From Paenibacillus taiwanensis DSM 18679 (GTDB lineage: Bacteria; Bacillota; Bacilli; Paenibacillales; Paenibacillaceae), in assembly GCF_000425125.1 (NCBI RefSeq), contig NZ_KE384307.1, positions 186,001 to 250,000 on the forward strand: a stretch of DNA of 64,000 bases. Reading direction: 5' to 3'. A program made the translations under genes and the position numbers. Positions within the stretch are counted from its first letter, which is position 1; each line of letters opens with the position of its first letter. Of this stretch, positions 36,842-45,744 are shown piece after piece. The notes below the pieces were generated by a model, which was given only the letters and a program-made list of their open reading frames with translations, ran no database searches and was not told the origin of the DNA.

Positions 36842-37594
36842 ATGATGAATCTAATCTTATTGGGTAGTATGGGCATCGCTATTGAGTGTCTTGAATGGCT
36901 GCTGACACGTCCTGACTTCCGTATTGCAGGTGTCGTCTGTTCCCGTGAACCGATGTCGGCCTGGAGGAAGACGATAAAGGATCGTAATATGTTAGAAGTA
37001 GCTGAGGATAAAGGAATACCTATACTAGATGTAAATGATTTGCAGCATGTGCAGGCAGATATCGGCGTGAGCGTGCGCTTCCATAAGGTGTTAAGACGAA
37101 CACATTTAAATCGATTCAAACTTGGGGTTATCAATTTGCATGGTGCCCCTCTCCCTGAGATGAGAGGGTCCATGTGTGATGCCGCGGCGATTATGGAAGG
37201 GCGCAAAGAGTATGGGACCAGCTTGCATTGGATGAACGAACGAGTTGACGCGGGAGATATTATTGACGTCAAAAGATTTCCAATTGAACCGCAGCATACC
37301 GTGTACGATTTATTTGAGAGATGCAACCGAATCGGCTTGGAATTAATGAAGCAGTACCTTCCTCAGATTGCTGCTGGTAAGGCGGTGTCCACACCTCAGG
37401 ACATTATTGCGGCCGAGATGGGTGTCACACCTCAAACGTATAAGGCTGAAGATGTCAGGGCGTGCAAAGAAATTACGCCGGACACCCAATCGGATCAGAT
37501 CTGGAATGTAGCGCGAGCGTTTCAATTTCCAGGGCATGAGCCGGCTTACATCCGTTCCGGTTCGGGCAAAATCTATGTATCAATACAGGGATAA
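36842..37594 (+). CDS. Sugar N-formyltransferase (methionyl-tRNA formyltransferase-like)
   Basis: 250 residues. The formyl-transferase core is clear: an N-terminal Rossmann strand (LILLGSMGIAIECLEWLL), catalytic Asn-His in VINLHGAPLPEMRG (about residues 98-111), and the catalytic Asp in NERVDAGDIID. It uses N10-formyl-THF to formylate an amino group, typically the 4-amino group of a 4,6-dideoxy sugar. It is too short for methionyl-tRNA formyltransferase and lacks its C-terminal domain. AAGGAGGG precedes the ATG. An acetyltransferase for an apparently similar substrate lies 2.7 kb upstream. Confidence 0.85.
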   Translation: MMNLILLGSMGIAIECLEWLLTRPDFRIAGVVCSREPMSAWRKTIKDRNMLEVAEDKGIPILDVNDLQHVQADIGVSVRFHKVLRRTHLNRFKLGVINLHGAPLPEMRGSMCDAAAIMEGRKEYGTSLHWMNERVDAGDIIDVKRFPIEPQHTVYDLFERCNRIGLELMKQYLPQIAAGKAVSTPQDIIAAEMGVTPQTYKAEDVRACKEITPDTQSDQIWNVARAFQFPGHEPAYIRSGSGKIYVSIQG

Positions 37595-37650
37595 GAGCAT
37601 TGCTTGATAGCATGCCGAGTCAGGCAGCATTATGTGGAGGGTGGAGCTTC

Positions 37651-38763
37651 ATGGAAGCAGTCGTTGTTTTAAACTTGGAACAGGACAAAGAATGGAATGA
37701 GTTAATCCGCGCGATACCAGAAGCAGATATTTACTTTACTGCTGATTATTGCCGCATTTATGAAGAGAATCGTGAAGGAAAAGCGCAGTTGTTCGTCTAT
37801 CGTGAAGGAGACGACTATATCTGCTATCCATTCCTTTTAAGGGATGCGTCACGGCAGCCTGGATTCACGGAATTACATACGGGCGAGCCTGTGTATGATA
37901 TTACGACACCGTATGGATATGGAGGTCCTATCAGTAATGTGAATGATGCGGCAAGGCGTGACGCGCTGTTTCGTCGCTTCGAGCAAGTGTTTGATGACTA
38001 TTGTAAGGCAGAGCGGATTGTAACGGAGTTTGTACGCTTTCATCCGTTGTTGAACAACGCTCAATATTATCAGGACTGTAATCCAGAATATGTGCGTAAT
38101 ACGATATATATTGACTTGACGATGGACGAACAAAGTATTATGCGCCAGTACTCGCGCGACAATCGTAACCGCATTCGGCGAGCAGAACGTGAAGGGCTTG
38201 TGGTGAAGCTCACGCCTCTATCTGAGCTGGAAGACTTGCTGCGGCTGTATTATTCCACGATGTGCAAAAAACAAGCCAATTCCTATTACTATTTTAAAAA
38301 GGATTTCTTTGAGAATACGGTTAGTTATTTGCGGGAAAATATTAAGCTGCTTCAAGTAATTCGCAATGATCAGGTCATTACGTCATGTTTGTTTATGCAC
38401 TATGGTGATTACGCGCATTACCATTTGATGGGATCGGACAATGAGCATTTGAAATGCGCGCCTGTCAACCTGCTTATTCATAAAGCCGTCATGTGGGCCA
38501 AGTCCATTGGCTGCAAAGTGCTGCATCTTGGGGGCGGTTATTCCGGCAATGACAATTTGTATCGGTTCAAACGAAGCTTTAATGAGCATCAGGCAGCAGA
38601 TTTCTATGTGGGCAAGCGAATTCGGAATGAGGAGTTATATAATTTATCGATTCAATGCTTGGGGATTGGTCTGCTGCAAGAAAAGTATTTTCCGATTTAC
38701 CGCAACCCCGAGGTAATGAATTCCATAGGTAAACTGGTCGAACAAGCCGCTGCTTTTATGTAA
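37651..38763 (+). CDS. FemAB/GNAT-like acyltransferase in EPS cluster
   Basis: 370 residues from ATG 37651, which has GGAGGGTGGAG upstream; the open frame starts at TTG 37600 but without a site. Two GNAT-type halves as in FemA/B-type or cyanophycin/EPS-linked acyltransferases: TADYCRIYEEN, DNRNRIRRAEREGL (an acidic-basic motif usual in the Fem group) and LGGGYSGNDNLYRFKRSFN near the C-terminus. Fem proteins use aminoacyl-tRNA; other members use acyl-CoA. It may add an amino acid or an acyl group to the polysaccharide. No serine/threonine tail or membrane segment. Confidence 0.75.
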   Translation: MEAVVVLNLEQDKEWNELIRAIPEADIYFTADYCRIYEENREGKAQLFVYREGDDYICYPFLLRDASRQPGFTELHTGEPVYDITTPYGYGGPISNVNDAARRDALFRRFEQVFDDYCKAERIVTEFVRFHPLLNNAQYYQDCNPEYVRNTIYIDLTMDEQSIMRQYSRDNRNRIRRAEREGLVVKLTPLSELEDLLRLYYSTMCKKQANSYYYFKKDFFENTVSYLRENIKLLQVIRNDQVITSCLFMHYGDYAHYHLMGSDNEHLKCAPVNLLIHKAVMWAKSIGCKVLHLGGGYSGNDNLYRFKRSFNEHQAADFYVGKRIRNEELYNLSIQCLGIGLLQEKYFPIYRNPEVMNSIGKLVEQAAAFM

Positions 38764-38909
38764 CGGCTTGTTCTCGTTGTATAAAAATACAAAATATTAG
38801 TTGTCAGACTAAGCAACTTTCTGTGGTAAATCATAGTATATGTTACGATTGCTCCTACTTGCTCTTTAAATCGACAGGAGGAATCATACTTTGAAAGAAG
38901 GTGAAAGCA

Positions 38910-40766
38910 TTGCGAAAAGAGAGCACGAAGATTCCGTATCTGGGAAGGTGGCTGCTAATTGTCTGTGTGATGTTAAGCGTATTCATGCTGCAAGTAAACG
39001 ACTATCCTCCGATGAAAGTCTCGGCATTAGATGCGCCAAAGCCGCAAGGTATTAGCATTACGGCATTTGGAGCGGTCGGGAATGGCATCAAAGATGACAC
39101 AAAAGCACTTGTCAAAGCGAGTAATTTGTTATCAGGCACGATCTATTTCCCAACAGGAACCTATTTGTTAAACGACAACTTGACTTTTAACTCCAACCTT
39201 ACGCTTGCATTTGGCGAGAATGCTAAAATACAAGTCGCGTCAGGAAAAAGTTTATATATTAACGGAAAAATTGTTGCGGGGCTTTACAAAATATTCGGTG
39301 GTCAAGGGAACGTAGCAGGGACTGCCGCGATTAAAACCGTATATCCAGAATGGTTCGGAGCACTTGGTAATTCTGTTCAGGACGATCGTCCTTATATTCA
39401 GGCTGCCGTTAATTATGCCTCTCAATTAACGACCAATGCTGCCGTTCATTTTTCCTCGGGACGCACATATATATTAGGGACGATGACCGCACCAGGCCAA
39501 ACCTTTATTCAAATGCCGCAAAAAGTATCCATTGCTGGCACAGGCACACTCAAAATTGCAAATAAAATAGGGGTCTACAACAACGTATTCGAATTTAAGC
39601 TGCCAGTCAAAAACTTGTCGATTACGGATATTACGATCGATTCTAATTCCTTAAACAATCCGATATCCACTAAGCCGACTGACGCTTACAACGCTCGTCG
39701 TGAGATTATGATGTATACTGGTAGCGGTGTTAAGATCGCCAATATTACAGTAAAGAATAGCCATGCAATTCATTCAATTATGGCAAATGTTGTAGCGGAT
39801 ATGACGATTACTGGCAATAGATTTCTGAACATGGGATCGGGAGCAACGTTCTTCTATGATACTTCTTGCATGTATTTAGTTGGTAATAACGTGCTCGTGT
39901 CAGGAAACTTCTTTGAAGCGGGTGGCCCTGGGGCCAACACGGCCATCGAAGTTCACGGCTCGACCAAGAACGTGCTGAACAATACGATCAGTAAATACCG
40001 AACGGGTATCATTTACGGACCTACCGACAATCCTGCGTATGATAATAAGGACAATATGATTGCAGGCAACCGAATTCAAAAAGCCGTATTTGGTATGAGT
40101 TTATGGGCTTCGATTGATCATGTAGGCACGTTAACGATTAAGAACAATAACATTGTCGTAAATGCACGAGGCGGTGGATTTTTACCGACAAATGCGGCGG
40201 CAGCAGGGATTCAATTTTACAACAAAGGCAATTACTCCTGGACCGGTCTTTCCATTTTGAATAACTTTATTGACTTCGAAAATCCAGGTGGAGGTTATAT
40301 GACCTTATCACCTAACGCAGCGGGTATTGACCTCTCGTTGTACAGTACAACAGCCAACATCACAGATATGCGGATTCGAGGCAATATGATTCGTAACTCG
40401 TACAGTAATGGTATTACCTGGAACGTGCATGGCGTATTAACAGACGTAACCGTAGAGAAAAATACGATCGTTAATGCAGGCTCCTTGTACAGTGGCAAAG
40501 ATGGTAACAGCGCGGGCATTGCACTGCTTGAAAATCGGTTGTTCCGAAATGTGCTCATTCAGGATAACTCGATTGAGGATAACCGTACTCCTTCTAAAAT
40601 GTATACGGGGATGCTGCTGAGAAGCATTGGACCTTTGGACAATGCGAGCACACAACTGTTTTGGACTAACAACTCCATCGTATCGGCATCTCCAATGTTA
40701 AGTGGCAGCTTGATTATTACTGAAGGTAATACGCCTGTAATTATTCAAACACCTTTCTACCCTTAA
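38910..40766 (+). CDS. Exported right-handed beta-helix protein (pectate-lyase-3 like)
   Basis: 618 residues. Signal/anchor segment at about residues 14-32 (WLLIVCVMLSVFML), the lyase_3-type opening ITAFGAVGNGIKDDTKAL, then about 20 beta-helix turns rich in Asn and Ile (ITGNRFLN, IKNNNIVVNA, DNSIEDN). Such proteins often cleave or shape polysaccharides outside the cell. I place the start at TTG 38910 after AAGGTGA; the frame also opens at GTG 38901. An overlapping frame from TTG 38891 has the better AGGAGG. It ends at a strong terminator. Confidence 0.8.
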   Translation: MRKESTKIPYLGRWLLIVCVMLSVFMLQVNDYPPMKVSALDAPKPQGISITAFGAVGNGIKDDTKALVKASNLLSGTIYFPTGTYLLNDNLTFNSNLTLAFGENAKIQVASGKSLYINGKIVAGLYKIFGGQGNVAGTAAIKTVYPEWFGALGNSVQDDRPYIQAAVNYASQLTTNAAVHFSSGRTYILGTMTAPGQTFIQMPQKVSIAGTGTLKIANKIGVYNNVFEFKLPVKNLSITDITIDSNSLNNPISTKPTDAYNARREIMMYTGSGVKIANITVKNSHAIHSIMANVVADMTITGNRFLNMGSGATFFYDTSCMYLVGNNVLVSGNFFEAGGPGANTAIEVHGSTKNVLNNTISKYRTGIIYGPTDNPAYDNKDNMIAGNRIQKAVFGMSLWASIDHVGTLTIKNNNIVVNARGGGFLPTNAAAAGIQFYNKGNYSWTGLSILNNFIDFENPGGGYMTLSPNAAGIDLSLYSTTANITDMRIRGNMIRNSYSNGITWNVHGVLTDVTVEKNTIVNAGSLYSGKDGNSAGIALLENRLFRNVLIQDNSIEDNRTPSKMYTGMLLRSIGPLDNASTQLFWTNNSIVSASPMLSGSLIITEGNTPVIIQTPFYP

Positions 40767-40779
40767 TTCAGCAGGCGCA

Positions 40780-40808
40780 CAAAAGGGGCAGAATGATTGC
40801 CCCTTTTG
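40780..40808 (+). terminator. Strong hairpin after the beta-helix gene
   Basis: CAAAAGGGGCA pairs with TGCCCCTTTTG, an 11-bp perfect stem around a 7-nt loop, followed by a T-rich stretch. It divides the EPS locus from the rml genes. Confidence 0.85.
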
Positions 40809-40861
40809 TTGCTGTCTCTTTCTAAGTAAGACCTACATCGGGATGAGCAGGGGGCAAAGTG

Positions 40862-41410
40862 ATGAAGATGACGCATACGACGCTGAATGACGTTTGGATT
40901 CTGGAACCGACCGTTCATGAAGATGATAGAGGTTTTTTTATGGAAAGCTATCATAGCAGCAGATTGCATGATTTAGGCATCGACATTACATTTGTTCAAG
41001 ATAACCATTCGTTATCGGTTGTTCAAGGCACGCTCAGAGGGCTTCACTACCAATTAGCTCCAAAAGCACAGACGAAGCTGGTACGCGTGCTCGCGGGCGA
41101 AATATGGGATGTGGCGGTAGATATTCGGCCCCACTCACCGCAATTTGGGCAGTGGACCGCTGTAAAGCTGAGCGCTGAGAACAAACTGCAATTGCTTATA
41201 CCGGCAGGCTTCGCTCACGGCTTCTACACGCTAACCCCAAATGCCGAGGTCATTTATAAAGTAGACCATTATTATTCGCCCGAACTTGATCGAGGAATAC
41301 GCTGGAACGACTCGACACTGAACATTTCATGGCCTTCGTCCACCCCTATCCTTTCACACAAAGATGAGCGGCTGCCCTTACTCGAAGATGCAGAACTACC
41401 GGGTGACTAA
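40862..41410 (+). CDS. rfbC: dTDP-4-dehydrorhamnose 3,5-epimerase
   Basis: 182 residues. Double-stranded beta-helix (cupin) fold of RmlC with FVQDNHSLSVVQGTLRGLHY, the catalytic HY and GFAHGFYTLTPNAEVIYK. Converts dTDP-4-keto-6-deoxyglucose to the L-lyxo form. ATG 40862 has AGGGGG 7 nt upstream. The reductase follows by 15 bp. The first two pathway genes, rfbA and rfbB, are not in the window. Confidence 0.96.
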   Translation: MKMTHTTLNDVWILEPTVHEDDRGFFMESYHSSRLHDLGIDITFVQDNHSLSVVQGTLRGLHYQLAPKAQTKLVRVLAGEIWDVAVDIRPHSPQFGQWTAVKLSAENKLQLLIPAGFAHGFYTLTPNAEVIYKVDHYYSPELDRGIRWNDSTLNISWPSSTPILSHKDERLPLLEDAELPGD

Positions 41411-41425
41411 AAGGGAGGGCGACTG

Positions 41426-42301
41426 ATGACAAGGAAAATACAACCGATCCTCATTACAGGCGCGGATGGACAGCTTGGCAGAGATGTGCAGGCCGTTTTG
41501 GATCAACGCGCCATTCCTTATGTGGCAAGTAATAGGAAGCAGCTCGATGTCACCGATGTGGTAGCGGTCATGCAATGGATGCGCCATGAACAACCGGCAG
41601 CAGTTATCCATGCGGCAGCCTATACGAAGGTGGATGAGGCAGAAAGCGAGTCTGACAAGGCTTTTCAGGTTAATGCATATGGGACACGGAACATAGCTGC
41701 GGCAGCGCAAGCAGTAGGATCCAAACTGCTGTATGTCAGCACGGATTATGTTTTTGACGGCAGATCCTTGAAGCCGTACGATGAATTTGCCCGCCCGCGT
41801 CCAATCAATGTATACGGGACTTCCAAATGGCAGGGGGAGCAGTTTGTTAAGCAGCTCCATCAGCGTGCATTTATCGTCCGTACTTCTTGGGTATTTGGTC
41901 GTCACGGGCACAATTTTGTGAAATCGATGTTACGGCTCGCTCGTGAACAATCTGAGCTGCAGGTGGTGCACGATCAGTTTGGATGCCCGACATATACGGT
42001 TGATCTCGCAGAGACGATTGTGAATCTGCTTCAATCGGATCTTTATGGTACTTATCATGTTACAAATGCAGGTCCATGCTCATGGTATGACTTTGCGAGC
42101 GCAATTATGAAGGAGACGGGGACGCAAGTACCGGTTCGGCCTGTGCCGACCTCGCGGTTTCCAAGGCCTGCTCGCAGGCCGTCTTACTCCGTTATGGACG
42201 GGAGGGCGCTGCGGCTAAACGGATTCCAGCCCCTGCGTCACTGGCAGGAAGCGCTGCATACTTGCGTGCAAGAGCTAAAGCAAGACGGCCTATGTGAATA
42301 G
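41426..42301 (+). CDS. rfbD: dTDP-4-dehydrorhamnose reductase
   Basis: 291 residues. SDR fold, NAD(P)-binding TGADGQLGRDV at about residues 12-22, active-site STDYVFDG and YGTSKWQGE, and the usual GCPTYTVDLAE near the C-terminal half. It reduces the RmlC product to dTDP-L-rhamnose. It closes the dTDP-rhamnose pair with rfbC; rhamnose probably enters the EPS. Confidence 0.95.
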   Translation: MTRKIQPILITGADGQLGRDVQAVLDQRAIPYVASNRKQLDVTDVVAVMQWMRHEQPAAVIHAAAYTKVDEAESESDKAFQVNAYGTRNIAAAAQAVGSKLLYVSTDYVFDGRSLKPYDEFARPRPINVYGTSKWQGEQFVKQLHQRAFIVRTSWVFGRHGHNFVKSMLRLAREQSELQVVHDQFGCPTYTVDLAETIVNLLQSDLYGTYHVTNAGPCSWYDFASAIMKETGTQVPVRPVPTSRFPRPARRPSYSVMDGRALRLNGFQPLRHWQEALHTCVQELKQDGLCE

Positions 42302-42447
42302 AGAGGGCTATCAGGATAAGTCGAACGAAGATGTCCTGAGCGGAACAAGCAAAGCGGGTAGTGGATTGCGGATAGGATGTAATATCAATTAGATTAGCGC
42401 TGTCTCGGGGGATGATACCTAGAAGGCATGCGCCCTGGAGTGATCCG

Positions 42448-43437
42448 ATGATAAAAATATGGAACCGTTGGCGACCTTGGCATAAGGTCGTCTTTATTGT
42501 GATGTCGGTACTTCTACTAGGAACCGCAGCGGTAGGCGGAACGTTATGGTACAAGCTGAGGAGCACAGCAAATGCTATGTATGAGCCATTGCCGCCGAGA
42601 AAGCTATCCGCCTTAAACTTGAAAAAAGTCCATACGGATAAGCCGATTGACAAGTTTGTGGATACGCCTTTGTTCGTAACCGATCCAAACTTAAAGGAAG
42701 GCGAGCCGTTTACGGTTCTTATTTTGGGGGTGGACGAAAGAAAGGGCGATGTCGGAAGGTCAGACAGTATGGCGATTGCTGTCGTTAATCCGAAGTCAGG
42801 CAAAGTAACGATGGTTAACATTCCACGTGATACACGGACGGAGATTGTTGGCCGAAATAAAGAGGACAAGATTAATCATGCGTACGCCTTTGGTGGGGTG
42901 ACGATGTCAGTGGCGTCTGTTGAGGAATTGTTTCACGTTCCGATCCATTATTACGTAAAGACGAATATGGAAGGCTTTCAGACGATAATTGATACGATGG
43001 GCGGGGTGGACGTAAAAAATCCTTTTCCTTTCCAACTGGATGGTGTTCATTTCGCGCAAGGTGATTTGCATTTGGCTGGCTATGAAGCATTAGCGTATGT
43101 GCGGATGCGCAAGCAGGACCCAAATGGGGACTTTGGCCGGATGGATCGTCAGCGGGAGGTGCTGCATTCGATCTTAAAGCGTGCGGCATCTTTTCAAGGG
43201 ATCACACATTGGACAGCGTTACTCGACACGATGAAAAATTACATCAAAACGAACTTTCAATTTGAAGATTGGCAAAATGTAATGGTGCATTATATGTCAA
43301 CTTTGAAAGAGGTCGAGAAAATAGAGGTTCAAGGTCGGAGCGCCAGAATGAATGGAATCTATTACTGGCTAGTGGATGAGCAAGAAAGAGTGCGAATTCA
43401 TGATTTGCTTCGTAACAAATTGGAGCAATCTGCTTGA
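42448..43437 (+). CDS. LytR-CpsA-Psr (LCP) family wall-glycopolymer ligase
   Basis: 329 residues from ATG 42448, which has GGAGTGA 4 nt upstream. Membrane helix at about residues 12-32 (FIVMSVLLLGTAAVGGTLW), then the LCP domain: LILGVDERKGDVGRSDSMAI, NIPRDTRTEIVG, KINHAYAFGG and YVRMRKQDPNGDFGRMDRQ. LCP enzymes transfer polymer from undecaprenyl pyrophosphate to peptidoglycan. At the end of the EPS locus it could anchor the capsule to the wall. A strong promoter overlaps its stop. Confidence 0.93.
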   Translation: MIKIWNRWRPWHKVVFIVMSVLLLGTAAVGGTLWYKLRSTANAMYEPLPPRKLSALNLKKVHTDKPIDKFVDTPLFVTDPNLKEGEPFTVLILGVDERKGDVGRSDSMAIAVVNPKSGKVTMVNIPRDTRTEIVGRNKEDKINHAYAFGGVTMSVASVEELFHVPIHYYVKTNMEGFQTIIDTMGGVDVKNPFPFQLDGVHFAQGDLHLAGYEALAYVRMRKQDPNGDFGRMDRQREVLHSILKRAASFQGITHWTALLDTMKNYIKTNFQFEDWQNVMVHYMSTLKEVEKIEVQGRSARMNGIYYWLVDEQERVRIHDLLRNKLEQSA

Positions 43438-43462
43438 CAATAAGCCGGTAATAACGTACATT
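43434..43462 (+). promoter_or_regulatory. Near-consensus promoter overlapping the LCP stop
   Basis: TTGACA (43434-43439), 17-bp spacer and TACATT (43457-43462), about 60 bp before the small zinc-ribbon gene. Confidence 0.65.
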
Positions 43463-43520
43463 ATGGATACGAAATGTAGCAAATGAAAAAGTTTACACTT
43501 TCCCCTACAGGAGGGTTGCC

Positions 43521-43772
43521 TTGTACATGGAGACCTTGGACACGTCACACCATTTGTCGCAGAAGCCGGTGTACTGCCTCGGCTGTCGCGAGCCTGTATC
43601 GGCAGAACGAAGCACCATGCAATTCCGCACGGGATTTTTCCGTGGGCATATTCCTTTAGGTGCGTGCAGCACCTGTGTCCGTGAGCACAAGATGCTTGGT
43701 ATCCTATGGACGGCTATGGCAACAGGCACTCCTTATGATTGTTTGATTCAACACGAACGATTGTCTTATTAA
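43521..43772 (+). CDS. Small zinc-ribbon-like protein
   Basis: 83 residues. Two CxxC pairs (CLGC around residue 20 and CSTC around residue 49, 26-27 residues apart) suggest one zinc site. The rest is basic (RTGFFRGHIPLG) with no signal peptide. TTG 43521 has AGGAGGG 6 nt upstream; ATG 43527 would be 12 nt away. Its own promoter lies just upstream. Family not recognised; nucleic-acid or protein binding is the usual role of such ribbons. Confidence 0.65.
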   Translation: MYMETLDTSHHLSQKPVYCLGCREPVSAERSTMQFRTGFFRGHIPLGACSTCVREHKMLGILWTAMATGTPYDCLIQHERLSY

Positions 43773-44009
43773 TCGGATCTTTTAATGATATTGTGCAGCT
43801 TATGTGACTGCTCCCGCTATCCATTTAAATGGGAAGTAATGTGTACGGAGCAATTTCTGAGCAAGACATATGAAAACTGTGAGCAAGCCATACGCTAGCC
43901 ATAGGCAAGCTGTCCAAGCTATGAGCAAGTTGTGACAAGTTCCTGCACAAAGCAGCACCCCCCAATCGGTATTCCTACCTCCTCTATATGGAACAAGAAG
44001 CAAGGGGGA

Positions 44010-44462
44010 TTAACCCGCTTGCTTCTCGTTCACTTTGTCTTTGTTGGTCTTTCCTTCCGCATCAACCTTACTAGACAGCTTCTGCTTGTTATTACTAGCC
44101 TGCTCCAATCGTTCCATGATACTGTTACCGTTTAGAATACCGCCCTCCTGAATGATAAGCCACTGGGATTCACAGTTCCCAGACACGATCCCTGAAGGGG
44201 TAATCGTAACTTTGCCGCTGCTTTTAAGCTCCCCGAATACTTTACCCGCAATAATGATTTGCTTCGCCTCAATATTGGAATGTGCCTCTCCCTTCTCGCC
44301 AATGACAACACTGCCCTCGCTGCGAATATCGCCTTTAAATGTGCCGTCAATACGTATATTGGAAGGGGAGTGGATAGTTCCTTCCATTTCCGTACCGTAA
44401 CTGATCAGTGTGTCTGTAGATGGATTGGAGCGTGTACTTGCAGATTCGGATTTACCAAACAT
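44010..44462 (-). CDS. Bactofilin (polymer-forming cytoskeletal protein)
   Basis: 150 residues. The central region (about 20-110) is the bactofilin beta-helix, with regular GTIHSPSNIRIDGTFKGDIR, GSVVIGEKG and GKVFGELKSSGKVTI turns and little polar variation. A disordered Lys/Asn tail follows. GAGGTGAG precedes the ATG. It lies 53 bp after an M23 peptidase gene on the same strand; bactofilins commonly co-occur with M23 peptidases that act on the wall at shape-determining sites. Confidence 0.93.
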   Translation of the reverse strand: MFGKSESASTRSNPSTDTLISYGTEMEGTIHSPSNIRIDGTFKGDIRSEGSVVIGEKGEAHSNIEAKQIIIAGKVFGELKSSGKVTITPSGIVSGNCESQWLIIQEGGILNGNSIMERLEQASNNKQKLSSKVDAEGKTNKDKVNEKQAG

Positions 44463-44515
44463 AATAAGCTCACCTCGATTACATATTTTGAAGGGTGCAT
44501 ACAGAGGAACTTGCT

Positions 44516-45541
44516 TTAATAGGTGTCCTTGCCGCCTTGTGTCATTTGGGTACGGTTGTGTCGCATATAAGGAGAGGGATCAATAGGCGTGCCTTGCTGG
44601 ACCACTTGAAAATGTAAATGGGGCCCTGTACTGCGCCCTGTGCTGCCCAATTCACCAATCAGATCACCTTTTGATACGTTATCACCAGGCTGAACGGAAA
44701 GTCTGCTCAAATGCATATACCATGTCTCCAAATTGTTAACATGGCGAATGATAATATAGTTGCCGCGTGCATGATTAAACTCTGCTGTAATAACCTGTCC
44801 GTCTGCTGCTGCGTATACCGGATCGCCCACCTCGCCGCCGATGTCTATGCCCGCATGAAAGGCAGCACGTCCAGTCATTGGATCTTGACGATATCCGAAG
44901 CTGGAAGTGAGGCGGCGTGACGTCGTCGGCCAGATGGACGGTGTGCCGGCTATCGTCGTTTGCTTCTGAATCGCCTGATTCAGGGTGACGGGAGCTGATT
45001 GTGCCACCGTGTTCAGCATCTGCTGAACCTGCTTCAAATCCAGGCTGGATTGACGGGCAAGCTCAATGAGTTCATCCGTGTCGGCATATTGTGCTTCGCC
45101 GCCCACTTGCTCTGTCTCCGTCCATGATGTACGTGACAAGGACAGTTTAGGGGGCTTGGCAGCAGCTTCGGAGCCCAGATGAGATTCCACAAAGTTCTCG
45201 AGTCTGTTCTCCAAATCGCTCATTTGCTGTACGCGATGTTTAACGTCCTTTGCTTCAGCGGACAGACGGACGATTTCATTTTGCAGCTTACGAATGGCTT
45301 CCTCTTTATCTTTGACCGTGACATCAAGCGCGAGTGACTGATTGCTTAGCTGTCCTTTAAGCGCACTAATCTCTTTGGCAGAAGTGAACTGCATCGTCAA
45401 AATAAGACCAGAGATTGACATCAAGGCCGCAATCGGTACGGATACGATCAGCATTTTCGGGACATTAACTTGCTTAACTGCCTGGTCTGCATCACGGATA
45501 ACGAGCAATGTCATTGAATCGTTAAACCATCGCCGCTTCAT
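44516..45541 (-). CDS. M23 family peptidoglycan endopeptidase with membrane anchor
   Basis: 341 residues from ATG 45541, with GGGAGGTGATG upstream. N-terminal membrane helix (about residues 24-45), a coiled-coil (about 50-125) and the C-terminal M23 domain with FHAGIDIGGEVGDPV (HxxxD zinc ligands) and HLHFQVVQQG. Such enzymes cut glycyl or D-amino-acid cross-links or act as scaffolds. Likely co-transcribed with the downstream bactofilin, which may place it at specific wall sites. Confidence 0.92.
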   Translation of the reverse strand: MKRRWFNDSMTLLVIRDADQAVKQVNVPKMLIVSVPIAALMSISGLILTMQFTSAKEISALKGQLSNQSLALDVTVKDKEEAIRKLQNEIVRLSAEAKDVKHRVQQMSDLENRLENFVESHLGSEAAAKPPKLSLSRTSWTETEQVGGEAQYADTDELIELARQSSLDLKQVQQMLNTVAQSAPVTLNQAIQKQTTIAGTPSIWPTTSRRLTSSFGYRQDPMTGRAAFHAGIDIGGEVGDPVYAAADGQVITAEFNHARGNYIIIRHVNNLETWYMHLSRLSVQPGDNVSKGDLIGELGSTGRSTGPHLHFQVVQQGTPIDPSPYMRHNRTQMTQGGKDTY

Positions 45542-45744
45542 AACATCACCTCCCGAATTGGTCATGCATGTTCCTCTTTATGCACTTTATTCCTTGCTCA
45601 GACAAAACATAACCAATAAAACGTGACTATTCGCTGATTGAGTGGCTCTTATTGTGTCGAGTGTCCAACTCGTTGCGCATTAAATGAATGAGAAGAGGGG
45701 CATCTGGGCAAGGCTGAACGTAGGCCATGATAAGATGAGGAGAA

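Noticed and set aside
42192-42869. 225-residue antisense frame opposite rfbD and LCP genes
   Set aside because: Shadow of two well-supported genes on the other strand.
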